From Paenibacillus sp. UNC451MF (lineage in GTDB: Bacteria > Bacillota > Bacilli > Paenibacillales > NBRC-103111): a stretch of 64,000 nt of DNA. Below are positions 51,654-59,239 of the stretch, one piece after another. The notes beneath the pieces were generated by a model. It worked only from the letters and a program-made list of their open reading frames with translations. It was not told the origin of the DNA and made no database searches. The translations under genes were made by a program, and so were the position numbers. Position 1 is the stretch's first letter; each line of letters opens with the position of its first letter. The DNA lies in NCBI RefSeq assembly GCF_000686845.1, contig NZ_JMLS01000001.1, positions 62,001-126,000 of the forward strand, written 5' to 3'.

Positions 51654-52754
51654 CTAGTAGACTTTGATTTCGTTATAGAAGGTATCGCGTTCGACTGGAA
51701 TACGGCCTGCCCCTTTGACGAGCCAAACAAGTTCATCACGTGTCAAGCCTTCTGGAGACAATGCGCCGGCAGCATGACTAATTCTTTCCTTCACGATCGT
51801 TCCGTGTACATCTGAAGCACCGAAGGAGAGGGCGATTTGAGCAAGCTGAGTGCCGAGATTAATGAAGTAAGCTTTAATATGTTGAATATTGTCAACCATA
51901 AGACGGCTGATGGCGATAGTTTTCAAATCGTCAAAAGCAGCTACACGGCGTTTAATACCCGCATTGACATTAGCTGGTTGAACGGAATTCGGAATGAAGA
52001 CCATGAAGCCGTTCGTGTCATCCTGCAGCTCGCGCAGTAAGATCATATGCTGGATACGTTCTTCCAACGTTTCGATCGAGCCATACAGCATGGTTGCATG
52101 AGTTTTAAGGCCAAGGGAATGGGCATCCCGCTGTACTTGAAGCCATTGGTCTGTAGTTGCTTTGCCTACGCCCATTTTCTTACGGTACCGTTCAGACAAG
52201 ATTTCCGCTCCGCCGCCCGTCAAAGTAGCAAGACCTGCGTCCATTAGTGTCTGTAGAACTTGTTTATAGCTTAACCCACTGATGCGGGAATAAAACTCAA
52301 TCTCAGCAGCTGTGTGAGCTTTAATTGTTACATCAGGATAACGCTCCTTCAGAGCGCGAATACAATTCACATAGTACTCAAATGGAAGATGCGGATTATG
52401 TCCTTGCGCAATGTGGAATTCACGCATACCCGGTTGAATGTGAGCGTCGATATACTCGAACATTTCCTCAGGGCTTAGTGTATAAGCTCCTTCTTCACCT
52501 TCATCGCGGCGGAAATGGCAAAACGCACAGTGTGCCTCACATACGTTAGTAAAATATAGACTCATATTGTCTATGAAATAGACTTTTTTGCCGTTTTTCC
52601 TTAAGTTAACTTCATTGGCTAATTGGCCAATAGTCAGCAAATCATCGGATTGATACAAAAAAACGCCGTCCTCCAAGGAAAGTCGTTCTCCATGCTTTAC
52701 TTTCTCGGCGATCTCCGCCATCCTTTGATCAGGATTAGTAATTACAATGCTCAT
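51654..52754 (-). CDS. mqnE: Aminofutalosine synthase MqnE
   Basis: A 366-residue radical SAM enzyme of the futalosine pathway for menaquinone. The cluster motif is Cys72, Cys76 and Cys79 (VCEAHCAFC). TGGGAEILSERYRKKM, THATMLYGSIET and the late FGASDVHGTIVKERISHAAGA favour MqnE over the related MqnC. It joins a chorismate-derived enolpyruvyl benzoate to adenosine. GGAGGTGG lies 4 bases before the ATG. It follows yutJ closely on the same strand and probably shares its transcript. No other mqn genes are in view apart from the UbiD-family gene. Confidence 0.85.
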   Translation of the reverse strand: MSIVITNPDQRMAEIAEKVKHGERLSLEDGVFLYQSDDLLTIGQLANEVNLRKNGKKVYFIDNMSLYFTNVCEAHCAFCHFRRDEGEEGAYTLSPEEMFEYIDAHIQPGMREFHIAQGHNPHLPFEYYVNCIRALKERYPDVTIKAHTAAEIEFYSRISGLSYKQVLQTLMDAGLATLTGGGAEILSERYRKKMGVGKATTDQWLQVQRDAHSLGLKTHATMLYGSIETLEERIQHMILLRELQDDTNGFMVFIPNSVQPANVNAGIKRRVAAFDDLKTIAISRLMVDNIQHIKAYFINLGTQLAQIALSFGASDVHGTIVKERISHAAGALSPEGLTRDELVWLVKGAGRIPVERDTFYNEIKVY

Positions 52755-52777
52755 AAAGCCACCTCCAGAATAGTAGT

Positions 52778-52805
52778 GTTATAAATATAAAAGAATACGT
52801 GTCCA
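52778..52805 (-). promoter_or_regulatory. Candidate promoter of mqnE-yutJ
   Basis: Read on the minus strand, TGGACA (52805-52800), 16 bases, then TATAAC (52783-52778), about 25 bases before the mqnE start codon. Confidence 0.5.
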
Positions 52806-53071
52806 GCACGCATGGAACCGGTGATGTAGCATAGCATGCCAGAAAACCGCTCGACCCTCGGATCATCATCTAGCGGTTGGATAACGTGCTTCGGTTGAAG
52901 CTGTGAAACCTTGCACATACATTTCCATGTAATAGAGAATGGAGAGTCTTGCACCAGTAAACAATACATCTTATTATAAACCTCAGAATGGGGACGAGCA
53001 ATACATAGTTCGACAAAAGGACATTGGAGGCCGGGAGGATCAATTTTTAAAGCCCTCTTGGATGGAAGTCC

Positions 53072-53100
53072 TTGAGCAGAATCCTTATAAGGAGTATACT
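53072..53100 (+). promoter_or_regulatory. Promoter of the A-type Fe-S carrier gene
   Basis: TTGAGC (53072-53077), a 17-base spacer and TATACT (53095-53100). The leader is about 75 bases. Confidence 0.65.
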
Positions 53101-53182
53101 GTAGTAGAAGTAGCTTTATGAAAAAACGATGGTTCAAATAAGCTGACTTAAGCTAACTTATAAAAGCAAGGAGGAAATGAAC

Positions 53183-53554
53183 ATGATTAAAATTAGCGAT
53201 ACAGCATGCGATAAAGTTAAAGAGTTATTGGAGAACGAGGGTACGCCGAACTTGTTTTTGCGTCTTGGCGTGAAGGCTGGGGGCTGCAGCGGCTTCTCCT
53301 ACGGAATGGGCTTTGATGATCAGGAGCAGGAAGGCGACAAAAGCTTTGAAATCAACGGCTTGAAAGTCGTTGTTGACGCCGACAGCTCCAAATATTTATA
53401 TGGCGTAGAGATTGACTTCAAGGAATCCGGTATGGGCGGCGGCTTCACCATCGATAACCCTAACGCGGTAGCAAGCTGCGGCTGCGGTTCTTCCTTTAAA
53501 GTGAAGGACGAAGAGGGCGCTCCGGAGAAATGCGACGATAAGGTAGAAGCTTAA
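53183..53554 (+). CDS. A-type iron-sulfur carrier (HesB/IscA/ErpA family)
   Basis: A 123-residue Fe-S carrier that hands clusters to target enzymes. The three ligands are Cys35 (GGCSGF), Cys99 and Cys101 (SCGCGSSF), the standard C-x63-C-x-C spacing. An acidic tail of about 15 residues with one extra Cys is not typical. It resembles Bacillus YutM. AAGGAGG stands 8 bases before the ATG at 53183. With Nfu it forms the window's cluster-delivery set; MqnE is a possible client. Confidence 0.9.
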   Translation: MIKISDTACDKVKELLENEGTPNLFLRLGVKAGGCSGFSYGMGFDDQEQEGDKSFEINGLKVVVDADSSKYLYGVEIDFKESGMGGGFTIDNPNAVASCGCGSSFKVKDEEGAPEKCDDKVEA

Positions 53555-53586
53555 TAGAGTTTTGGTATTTTAAGCTGTTGGATGAC

Positions 53587-53626
53587 AGCCTCCTCTACGG
53601 ATCTGCCGAAGAGGAGGCTTTTTATT
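53587..53626 (+). terminator. Intrinsic terminator after Fe-S carrier gene
   Basis: AGCCTCCTCT and AGAGGAGGCT are perfect 10-bp complements followed by TTTTATTTTT. Confidence 0.92.
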
Positions 53627-53683
53627 TTTCTATCGAATAAACATCGACGGGTGAAAGGGCTGGAAAGGACTTTACGTTAACAT

Positions 53684-53712
53684 TTGCTTTTATACTTGGT
53701 TAACTCTATAAT
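53684..53712 (+). promoter_or_regulatory. Promoter of the YolD-like gene
   Basis: TTGCTT (53684-53689), 17 bases, then a perfect TATAAT (53707-53712). The start point would fall inside the LexA box just downstream. Confidence 0.7.
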
Positions 53713-53715
53713 AAT

Positions 53716-53729
53716 AGAACAAATGTTCT
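53716..53729. promoter_or_regulatory. LexA (SOS) box
   Basis: AGAACAAATGTTCT contains GAAC-AAAT-GTTC, matching the Gram-positive SOS consensus CGAACRNRYGTTCG at all positions except the outermost. It sits 4 bases after the -10 box, ideal for repression. Confidence 0.8.
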
Positions 53730-53746
53730 TATTTAGAGGTGAGGTA

Positions 53747-54088
53747 ATGAAAGCAAACAACCAATTTCTCAAACTCGATGACCCTACATACATAAATAAA
53801 CAGCAGTATAAAAGAAAACGTCCCGAGAAAGATGAACGGGCACTGGAATCGCTCATACGAACTTTAGCGGTAGCTATTTTTACCGAGAGGCAAAATGTAG
53901 TGACTGTCTGGAGTGAATACGAAGACCAGACGTTTCGAGGCAAAATAACCGAGTTGGACAAGGTGCATAGAACGATCCGAATCGAGAATGAGGAAGAGTA
54001 CACCTGGATTCAATTTGACGATGTCATTGATATTGAGATTATTACAAGCGACTTAACGGCTGAAGGAGCATACCCCTTCGGAGTATAA
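53747..54088 (+). CDS. YolD-like family protein
   Basis: A 113-residue protein of the YolD-like family. The diagnostic C-terminal part reads FRGKITELDKVHRTIRIENEEE...IQFDDVIDIEI. The N-terminal 35 residues are basic. In Bacillus such proteins are encoded beside Y-family DNA polymerases (UvrX/YqjW) and are SOS-induced; their role in translesion synthesis is unresolved. Here the polymerase gene is not adjacent. GAGGTGAG precedes the ATG at 53747, and the LexA box predicts damage induction. Confidence 0.8.
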   Translation: MKANNQFLKLDDPTYINKQQYKRKRPEKDERALESLIRTLAVAIFTERQNVVTVWSEYEDQTFRGKITELDKVHRTIRIENEEEYTWIQFDDVIDIEIITSDLTAEGAYPFGV

Positions 54089-54131
54089 TGGCAATATTTC
54101 GAGTTGCTTCATTGGTTTCTCGGCATTCTGT

Positions 54132-54156
54132 GAACCTCATCATGAGGTTCTTTTTC
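54132..54156 (+). terminator. Intrinsic terminator after YolD-like gene
   Basis: GAACCTCAT and ATGAGGTTC are perfect 9-bp complements around one base, followed by TTTTT. Confidence 0.9.
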
Positions 54157-54167
54157 GTAGGATCAAC

Positions 54168-54241
54168 ATTTCCCGATAACAAAAGCGGCTGAAGCCTGCG
54201 TAAGGCGTCGTTTTTTCTCTTTTGTAAGAAGTTCTCGTCAA
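54168..54241 (+). repeat. Dispersed intergenic repeat, copy B
   Basis: ATTTCCCGATAACAAAAGCG and its continuation (54168-54189) plus GAAGTTCTCGTCAA (54228-54241) repeat blocks found at 27190-27264 with the same order and spacing. This copy lacks the long left arm and so cannot form the large hairpin. Confidence 0.7.
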
Positions 54242-54381
54242 GCTTTGGAGCATTCCAGAAAACAATACAAAATTTTTACTTTTTGACTTCAAATTTCGAG
54301 TACCTTTTTACTTCAGATACTTTATAATCCAACGTATCAGCCATAATACGATGAAAATTCATCAGGAATAGGGAGATGCGG

Positions 54382-54672
54382 ATGACCTTTATCAATCACA
54401 TTAATTTAGCCAATACAAATGGGAATGTCTATTGCTGCCTGCGCAATAAGGTTGTGAGATTGAATGAATCTCAAATTACGGACTATTGCAGCGGCTGCAA
54501 GATGAATAGAGGGGCAGAACAAGGAAAGAGCGTTCAATGTTACTGGAACGACGTTCGGGATATCGCTAATCCGCACATTGTTGTTGACCCACAACTGGAG
54601 TTTCTTAGTATGCAAAATAGAAAGCTTAAGATAGAGCTTCCTTGGGGTCATGCCGGAAATGCGCTTGCATAA
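54382..54672 (+). CDS. Hypothetical cysteine-containing protein
   Basis: A 96-residue protein that I do not recognise. Cysteines occur as YCC near residue 18, YCSGCKM near 36-39 and VQCYW near 52, a spacing that could bind zinc. The C-terminus reads LKIELPWGHAGNALA. GGGAG stands 6 bases before the ATG at 54382. A TATAAT at 54323-54328 and a strong terminator behind support a real monocistronic gene. Confidence 0.65.
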   Translation: MTFINHINLANTNGNVYCCLRNKVVRLNESQITDYCSGCKMNRGAEQGKSVQCYWNDVRDIANPHIVVDPQLEFLSMQNRKLKIELPWGHAGNALA

Positions 54673-54689
54673 CAAATATGCAGCAAAAA

Positions 54690-54724
54690 AGGCAGTCTTT
54701 CTGATAAGGAAAGACTGCTTTTTC
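54690..54724 (+). terminator. Intrinsic terminator before the sda region
   Basis: GCAGTCTTTC and GAAAGACTGC are perfect 10-bp complements around TGATAAG, followed by TTTTT. Confidence 0.92.
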
Positions 54725-54758
54725 CATTTTTTGAATTAATTTTTTTTATCAGTGTGAG

Positions 54759-54868
54759 GGTGGATAACCTGTGAATAACCTTGTCCACACTATTCACCCC
54801 ATAATCATACAGGATTTTACACTTATTAACAGTGTACGCACAGGTTATACACAAAAAGCTGTGGATAT
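54759..54868. promoter_or_regulatory. DnaA-box cluster upstream of sda
   Basis: Against TTATNCACA or its complement: TTATACACA (54845-54853) matches fully. GGTGGATAA (54759), TGTGAATAA (54770), TTGTCCACA (54781), TTATTAACA (54823) and TGTGGATAT (54860) each differ at one base. Six boxes in 110 bp, on both strands, is far above chance. Confidence 0.75.
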
Positions 54869-54870
54869 TA

Positions 54871-54882
54871 GAACGCTTGTTC
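54871..54882. promoter_or_regulatory. LexA-like box in the sda promoter
   Basis: GAAC-GCTT-GTTC keeps both conserved half sites of the SOS box with one departure from the RNRY centre. It lies over the position of the -35 of the TATAAT at 54903-54908. Confidence 0.55.
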
Positions 54883-54902
54883 TATTTTTCTGGGCATGAT
54901 AC

Positions 54903-54908
54903 TATAAT
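54903..54908 (+). promoter_or_regulatory. -10 box of sda
   Basis: A perfect TATAAT 29 bases before the sda start codon. The -35 region is poor and overlaps the LexA-like box. Confidence 0.55.
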
Positions 54909-54936
54909 TTTACTTTAACGAAGTTAGGTGATCTAA

Positions 54937-55089
54937 ATGAGATTGATGAGCAATGAGATTTTAATCGATTCGTACTTCAAGGCACTGAACTTGCAGCTAG
55001 AACAGGAGTTTGTCGAATTGTTGTTGGAAGAGATCAGACGTCGTCAGCTTAATTTGGAATACTTTCATAGAGAAGCTCAGGTCAATTGA
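54937..55089 (+). CDS. sda: Sporulation histidine kinase inhibitor Sda
   Basis: A 50-residue protein that matches Sda through MSNEILIDSYFKALNLQLEQ and the second helix EFVELLLEEIRRRQL, an antiparallel helical hairpin. In Bacillus Sda binds the dimerisation domain of KinA and blocks autophosphorylation, delaying sporulation while replication is active or DNA is damaged. AGGTGAT lies 5 bases before the ATG. Six DnaA boxes and a LexA-like box precede it, consistent with replication-linked control. The terminator overlaps the stop codon. Confidence 0.85.
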   Translation: MRLMSNEILIDSYFKALNLQLEQEFVELLLEEIRRRQLNLEYFHREAQVN

Positions 55090-55106
55090 CCTGGCTCTTT
55101 TTTTTG
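55072..55106 (+). terminator. Intrinsic terminator of sda
   Basis: CAGGTCAATTGACCTG is a perfect palindrome, followed by GCTC and eight T residues. It overlaps the last codons of sda. Confidence 0.85.
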
Positions 55107-55126
55107 TCGAGTTAGGGCGATCCATC

Positions 55127-56116
55127 TCACTTCGAATCGGAAGATGAGGTGATATTTCTCAGCTCCTCGAAGGCCTCCCTGTCCAACACCACGTCGCCGG
55201 CTGCGCAGGAGTCGTCAAGCTGGTCAGCGGTTTTACAGCCGGATATCGGGAATACCGGGAAAGGATGAGCAAGCATATACCCAAGAGCTACTTGAGACAT
55301 TGTCAGATGAAGCCGCTCCGCAATGCTCTTAACCGACATCAATTTACGAAGGTTGTCTTCGTTGCACAGCTTCCATACTTTTTTATTCTCCGCGGTTGGC
55401 TCCTGCAGCATTTCAATAGTATAGCGCCCACTGAAAAAGCCGTTTGCCTGAGCATTGTAAGGGATAGCAGGCAATCCTGTACGTTCATGATATGCCAGCT
55501 CCTTATCGTCCATGGTCACCATTGTAGGATCATTACCTGGCCGATAGGAGGCCAAACTCCATTTGGTTTGGCTCGCTGCAAAGCCCTGCAAGCCGTTGGC
55601 CCTGGCATACTGCTGAGCGGCTTCTATTCGTTCCGAGCGCCAATTGGAGCATCCGAAGTACCGGATTTTTCCCTGACGGACATATTCATTCAACACATTG
55701 ATAATTTCATCAACTGGTTGCTGAGGATCATCCCTGTGCAGCCAATACAGATCAATATAATCCGTTTGCAAATTCTGTAAGCTCTGCTCAAGATCGTAAG
55801 CGATATCCTCCTTGAACAAACGAGCGATATGCATGGTATCTAAATCAGGGTGAGCCCCTTTAGTAGCTAGGATGATGCGACTTCGGTTATTTCGCTGTTT
55901 CATCCACTGGCCAATGACTTTCTCGCTTCGGCTTCGCTCTCCGGGCACCCAATCACTATAAACCTTGGCTGTGTCCAGAAAATTGCCTCCATACTCCAAA
56001 AAACGGTCCATAAGCGCATAAGAATCCTGATGATTAATCGTCTCGCCGAAACTGGACGTGCCTAAGCAAATGACAGAAGGCGACAATTCCGTATCGGGAA
56101 TGTTTCTAGTTTTCAT
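55127..56116 (-). CDS. Aldo/keto reductase
   Basis: A 329-residue NADPH-dependent reductase with the (beta/alpha)8 fold. The catalytic tetrad is visible: Asp48 and Tyr53 (LDTAKVYSDW), Lys86 (LATKGA) and His127 (YWLHRDD). It resembles bacterial AKRs encoded beside sugar or inositol dehydrogenases; the substrate is unknown. GGGAGGTT stands 6 bases before the ATG at 56116. It is divergent from the Gfo/Idh/MocA gene and shares a promoter region with paired repeats. Confidence 0.88.
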   Translation of the reverse strand: MKTRNIPDTELSPSVICLGTSSFGETINHQDSYALMDRFLEYGGNFLDTAKVYSDWVPGERSRSEKVIGQWMKQRNNRSRIILATKGAHPDLDTMHIARLFKEDIAYDLEQSLQNLQTDYIDLYWLHRDDPQQPVDEIINVLNEYVRQGKIRYFGCSNWRSERIEAAQQYARANGLQGFAASQTKWSLASYRPGNDPTMVTMDDKELAYHERTGLPAIPYNAQANGFFSGRYTIEMLQEPTAENKKVWKLCNEDNLRKLMSVKSIAERLHLTMSQVALGYMLAHPFPVFPISGCKTADQLDDSCAAGDVVLDREAFEELRNITSSSDSK

Positions 56117-56162
56117 TGATATGAACCTCCCATGCAGCATTTTTTTCTAGTCTATTAAACTG

Positions 56163-56278
56163 TAGGATACTACCCGTAATTATAAGGAAACCTAGTCGCT
56201 ATTGTAAGCAGTTACATTTAGTTGTATTAGTATACATAGAGTAAGGAGCTACTTAACTAAACGAAACTAAGTATCCTA
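56163..56278. promoter_or_regulatory. Paired inverted elements in a divergent promoter region
   Basis: TAGGATACT (56163-56171) and its exact complement AGTATCCTA (56270-56278) flank the space between the AKR and Gfo/Idh/MocA promoters. They could be two sites of one regulator, for which no gene is adjacent. Confidence 0.35.
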
Positions 56279-56289
56279 ATGGTCAGTCA

Positions 56290-56318
56290 TTTTCACCCTG
56301 TGGAATGTGGCTTATAAT
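56290..56318 (+). promoter_or_regulatory. Promoter of the Gfo/Idh/MocA gene
   Basis: TTTTCA (56290-56295), 17 bases, and a perfect TATAAT (56313-56318). Confidence 0.6.
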
Positions 56319-56383
56319 GGGACGAGATATCAAAAATGCAGTATGAATTAGATGCGTTGTCATTTATTGAAGGAGGACATGAT

Positions 56384-57496
56384 ATGAAACCAATCAGATT
56401 AGGGATGGTAGGGAGCGGGGATATTAGCAACCGCTTTTTCGAACAAACGGCTCGGTTGGAACAGGTCTCTTTCGTAGCAACCTGCGCAAAGCATTTAGAC
56501 AATGCCGAGAAAAAAGCCAAGAAGTACGATGTGGCTCGTTGGTATGACGATTATATTCAAATGATGGATAGTGAGGAGCTGGATGCGGTTGTCGTCACGA
56601 CTCCACACTCTATACATGCGGAAGTTGTCTTGGCAGCGCTGGAAAGAGGTCTTCATGTCCTGAATGAGAAGCCGATGGCGACTAGCTTTGAGGATTGCAA
56701 GAAAATGGTCGAGCTGGCCGAGACAAACAATAAAATATTGATGAATTTACCTTATGACCTTAATCCAAGCTTCATTTCGGCCATTCCGTATGTGAGCGAA
56801 GCGGTAATAGGTAAAATTACGGGAGCGGAAGCTCAGCTTAACATACCCGGACCAGGCCGAGATAACTGGTACTATAAGAAAGAGATTTCCCATGGTGGAG
56901 CCATTCTCGATTGCATGGTGTATCCCGTAAGTCGGCTGATCTCCATGCTCGGACCGGCGATAAGCGTCATGGCTGAAGTAAATACGATTATTCCTAACCG
57001 AATAGTTAACGGCGGCAAGCCTATTCAAAGTGATGTAGATGATAACGCTACGGTCATTCTGACGTTCGCCTCGGGCCAACATGCTACTATTCGGACGCTG
57101 TGGGGTACCTCTTTCAAGCAAAATAATACATTGATTTACGGCCGCAAAGGTACGGTAGCGATCAACGATGGCGGATTTCCGCTCGTAATTCACTCTCCCC
57201 AAGCACCGATTGAGGGTGCAGAACCAGTTACATGGCGTGGCTATTCGGACTGCTATGCACCGAAGCTGCTGCCATCGCTTAGCTCGGAACAGGACATTAT
57301 GAGCCATTTTGTTCACAGTCTCCGTACAGGGGAACAGCCAAAGCCTTCAGGGCGACTTCAGCTTCACGTGCATGAAATATTGTTCGCCGCTTATCGCTCG
57401 GCCGAAACAGGACAGCGCTGTTTGCTAACGACCACTTTTGAGCCTTGGAATAAGCTGGATCAGGGTATCTTTGATACCAAGAGTGATTTTATATAA
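56384..57496 (+). CDS. Gfo/Idh/MocA-family oxidoreductase
   Basis: A 370-residue NAD(P)-dependent sugar dehydrogenase family protein. The Rossmann motif GMVGSGDISNRF (about 7-18) and the conserved EKPMA (near 95) that positions the nicotinamide are present. The C-terminal alpha/beta domain follows. Members oxidise inositols, sugars or sugar acids; the substrate is unknown. GAAGGAGG lies 7 bases before the ATG at 56384. A Dabb-type gene follows after 16 bases in the same transcript. Confidence 0.88.
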   Translation: MKPIRLGMVGSGDISNRFFEQTARLEQVSFVATCAKHLDNAEKKAKKYDVARWYDDYIQMMDSEELDAVVVTTPHSIHAEVVLAALERGLHVLNEKPMATSFEDCKKMVELAETNNKILMNLPYDLNPSFISAIPYVSEAVIGKITGAEAQLNIPGPGRDNWYYKKEISHGGAILDCMVYPVSRLISMLGPAISVMAEVNTIIPNRIVNGGKPIQSDVDDNATVILTFASGQHATIRTLWGTSFKQNNTLIYGRKGTVAINDGGFPLVIHSPQAPIEGAEPVTWRGYSDCYAPKLLPSLSSEQDIMSHFVHSLRTGEQPKPSGRLQLHVHEILFAAYRSAETGQRCLLTTTFEPWNKLDQGIFDTKSDFI

Positions 57497-57512
57497 GAGA
57501 GGAATGGACAAT

Positions 57513-57821
57513 ATGAGTGAGCAACGCGTTCGACATATGGTTATATTCTGCCTTCGGCATGATAGTGGATCTCCAGAATCGGAGACATTTCTACACGATG
57601 GTCGAGCGATTCTTACTGCAATCCCGCAGGTGGAATGTTTTGAAGTACTAAGGCAGGTGAGTCCCAAGAATGACTACGATTTTGGCTTCTCTATGGAATT
57701 TGCCAATCAATCGGCCTATGAGGCGTATAACGAGCATCCAGCTCATGGCCGTTTCGTTCGGGAGCGTTGGGAAACGGAAGTGACGAGGTTTCTTGAAATT
57801 GATTTAGAAGTTATGAACTAA
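57513..57821 (+). CDS. Dabb (stress-responsive A/B barrel) domain protein
   Basis: A 102-residue ferredoxin-like barrel protein of the Dabb family, recognised from RHMVIFCLRHD at the start, a FEVLRQVSPKNDYDFGFSMEF middle and YNEHPAHGRFVRER. Dabb proteins are small dimers; a few act in polyketide cyclisation or stress. Start at 57513 fits the AGAGGA site. Downstream of the Gfo/Idh/MocA gene and followed by a bidirectional terminator. Confidence 0.8.
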   Translation: MSEQRVRHMVIFCLRHDSGSPESETFLHDGRAILTAIPQVECFEVLRQVSPKNDYDFGFSMEFANQSAYEAYNEHPAHGRFVRERWETEVTRFLEIDLEVMN

Positions 57822-57837
57822 GACCAATAAGAGATTT

Positions 57838-57888
57838 GTAAAAAGACGCTTCTCGCTGACTAAGTCAACGAAGAAGCGTCTTTTTAAC
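57838..57888. terminator. Bidirectional terminator
   Basis: AAAAAGACGCTTCTCG and CGAAGAAGCGTCTTTTT form a long stem with A and T tracts on both sides, between the convergent Dabb and yumC genes. Confidence 0.92.
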
Positions 57889-57895
57889 GTAAATG

Positions 57896-58882
57896 CTATA
57901 GTTTCATGTTACTACTGTGTCCAGGAGACAATTTCGCATTCGGATCAATGTATACCTTAGCATTGTTGATCGCTGTCGGAGCTTCACCGAAGCCTACGGC
58001 AATAAGCTTCAGCTTGCCAGGGTACGTTGTGATGTCACCGGCAGCGAAAATACCTGGAATGCTGGTTTCCATACGTGAATCAACTATGATAGATCCGTTA
58101 TCGATTTCAAAGCCCCACTCTGCAATTGGACCGAGGGACGAGATGAAGCCGAAGTTAACGATAACCGCATCAACGTCCAGATCGAATGTTTCGCCGGACT
58201 TGCAATCCGCAAGCGTTGATTTTGTGATGGTATCTTCACCATGAAGGGCCGTAATTTCTTTAGGTGTAAGCACTTCAACCTTGGAATTCATCAAATTCTC
58301 AACACTATGCTCATGCGCGCGGAACTTGTCTCTACGATGAATCAAAGTTACTTTCTCAGCAATAGGCTCGAGCATAAGCGCCCAGTCTACAGCGGAGTCA
58401 CCGCCCCCGCTGATGAGAACCTTTTGGCCTGCGAACTTGTTCAAGTCACTGACAAAGTAGTGCAGATTTTTTTTCTCGTATTTAGCTGCTTCAGCTAGCT
58501 CAAGACGTCTTGGCTCAAATGCGCCGACGCCTCCGGTAATAATAACGGCTTTGGATAGATGAACGCCTTTATCCGTCGTAACTTCAAACAATCGTTCGTC
58601 TTTCTTTTCAACCTTTAGCACTTTTTCTTCCAAATGGATATCGATAGGGAAATGCTGCATTTGCCGATCCAAATTGTTGACCAGCTCTTGGGCTGTCACC
58701 TTCGGAAATCCGGCAACATCATAAATATGTTTCTCAGGGTACAAAGCAGCCAACTGACCACCCAGTTGAGGCATGCTTTCGATAATTTTTACGGACGCTT
58801 GACGCATACCGCCGTAAAAAGCGGCGAACATACCGGCCGGACCGCCACCTACAATAATGATATCAACAACTTCGTTTTGCAT
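57896..58882 (-). CDS. yumC: Ferredoxin/flavodoxin-NADP+ reductase, thioredoxin-reductase type (YumC)
   Basis: A 328-residue FAD and NADPH flavoprotein of the YumC type. The FAD motif [14 protein letters not shown] lies at 12-25 and the NADPH motif [15 protein letters not shown] in the middle. The CxxC redox pair of thioredoxin reductase is absent, which separates ferredoxin reductases from TrxB. It supplies reduced ferredoxin or flavodoxin, for example to radical SAM or desaturase enzymes. GGAGGTG is 10 bases before the ATG. Next to yumB as in Bacillus. Confidence 0.92.
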   Translation of the reverse strand: MQNEVVDIIIVGGGPAGMFAAFYGGMRQASVKIIESMPQLGGQLAALYPEKHIYDVAGFPKVTAQELVNNLDRQMQHFPIDIHLEEKVLKVEKKDERLFEVTTDKGVHLSKAVIITGGVGAFEPRRLELAEAAKYEKKNLHYFVSDLNKFAGQKVLISGGGDSAVDWALMLEPIAEKVTLIHRRDKFRAHEHSVENLMNSKVEVLTPKEITALHGEDTITKSTLADCKSGETFDLDVDAVIVNFGFISSLGPIAEWGFEIDNGSIIVDSRMETSIPGIFAAGDITTYPGKLKLIAVGFGEAPTAINNAKVYIDPNAKLSPGHSSNMKL

Positions 58883-58923
58883 AGTTCGTTAACACCTCCG
58901 GGGCATATTAACAATCGAATTAT

Positions 58924-58952
58924 ATTATAAAAATTTATGGAAAGAAAGTGAA
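58924..58952 (-). promoter_or_regulatory. Promoter of yumC
   Basis: Read on the minus strand, TTCACT (58952-58947), 17 bases, then a perfect TATAAT (58929-58924). Confidence 0.6.
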
Positions 58953-59221
58953 ACTGTTCCAGTTGATATGCGTAAAAAAAATAATGATAGTAATAAACCT
59001 TATTTAGCAGGGACTCAAGATGAGAGGGACACGTGCTAATACCTTATGTAGTCTCGGTTTATTCCGTTATTTTTAATCAAATAATACTTGCTATTTGTCA
59101 ATATAAATTATATTATGTCTTGAGAAACTGAATATGGCTTACTGTAAATAAAGAACAAAAATGTGTTTGTTTTCAAGGTTTTCTTTGAAATCAAGGTGTG
59201 GAAATCGAATTTTAGTTTACT

Positions 59222-59239
59222 TTGTGTAATTTTTCACAA
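59222..59239. promoter_or_regulatory. Rex operator upstream of yumB
   Basis: TTGTGTAATTTTTCACAA differs at one base from the Rex consensus core TTGTGAA-N4-TTCACAA. It covers the -35 of the yumB promoter, so Rex binding at low NADH would block transcription. Confidence 0.8.

Larger units (their letters stand above)
52755..53182. other. Intergenic region between mqnE and the Fe-S carrier gene
   Basis: This divergent region holds the mqnE promoter at 52778-52805 and the promoter of the Fe-S carrier gene at 53072-53100. A 60-codon plus-strand frame at 52939-53121 has no ribosome site, resembles no family and contains the promoter, so I do not call it. Confidence 0.6.

Noticed and set aside
52939-53121. 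60-codon plus-strand frame upstream of the Fe-S carrier gene
   Set aside because: No ribosome site, no family resemblance, and a good promoter (53072-53100) for the next gene lies inside it.
52751-53137. 128-codon minus-strand frame overlapping the mqnE leader
   Set aside because: No start signal, overlaps the mqnE start and two promoters, and composition unlike neighbouring proteins.
54759-54868. Chromosomal replication origin
   Set aside because: DnaA boxes are present, but there is no dnaA-dnaN pair or AT-rich unwinding element. The sda gene downstream gives a better explanation.
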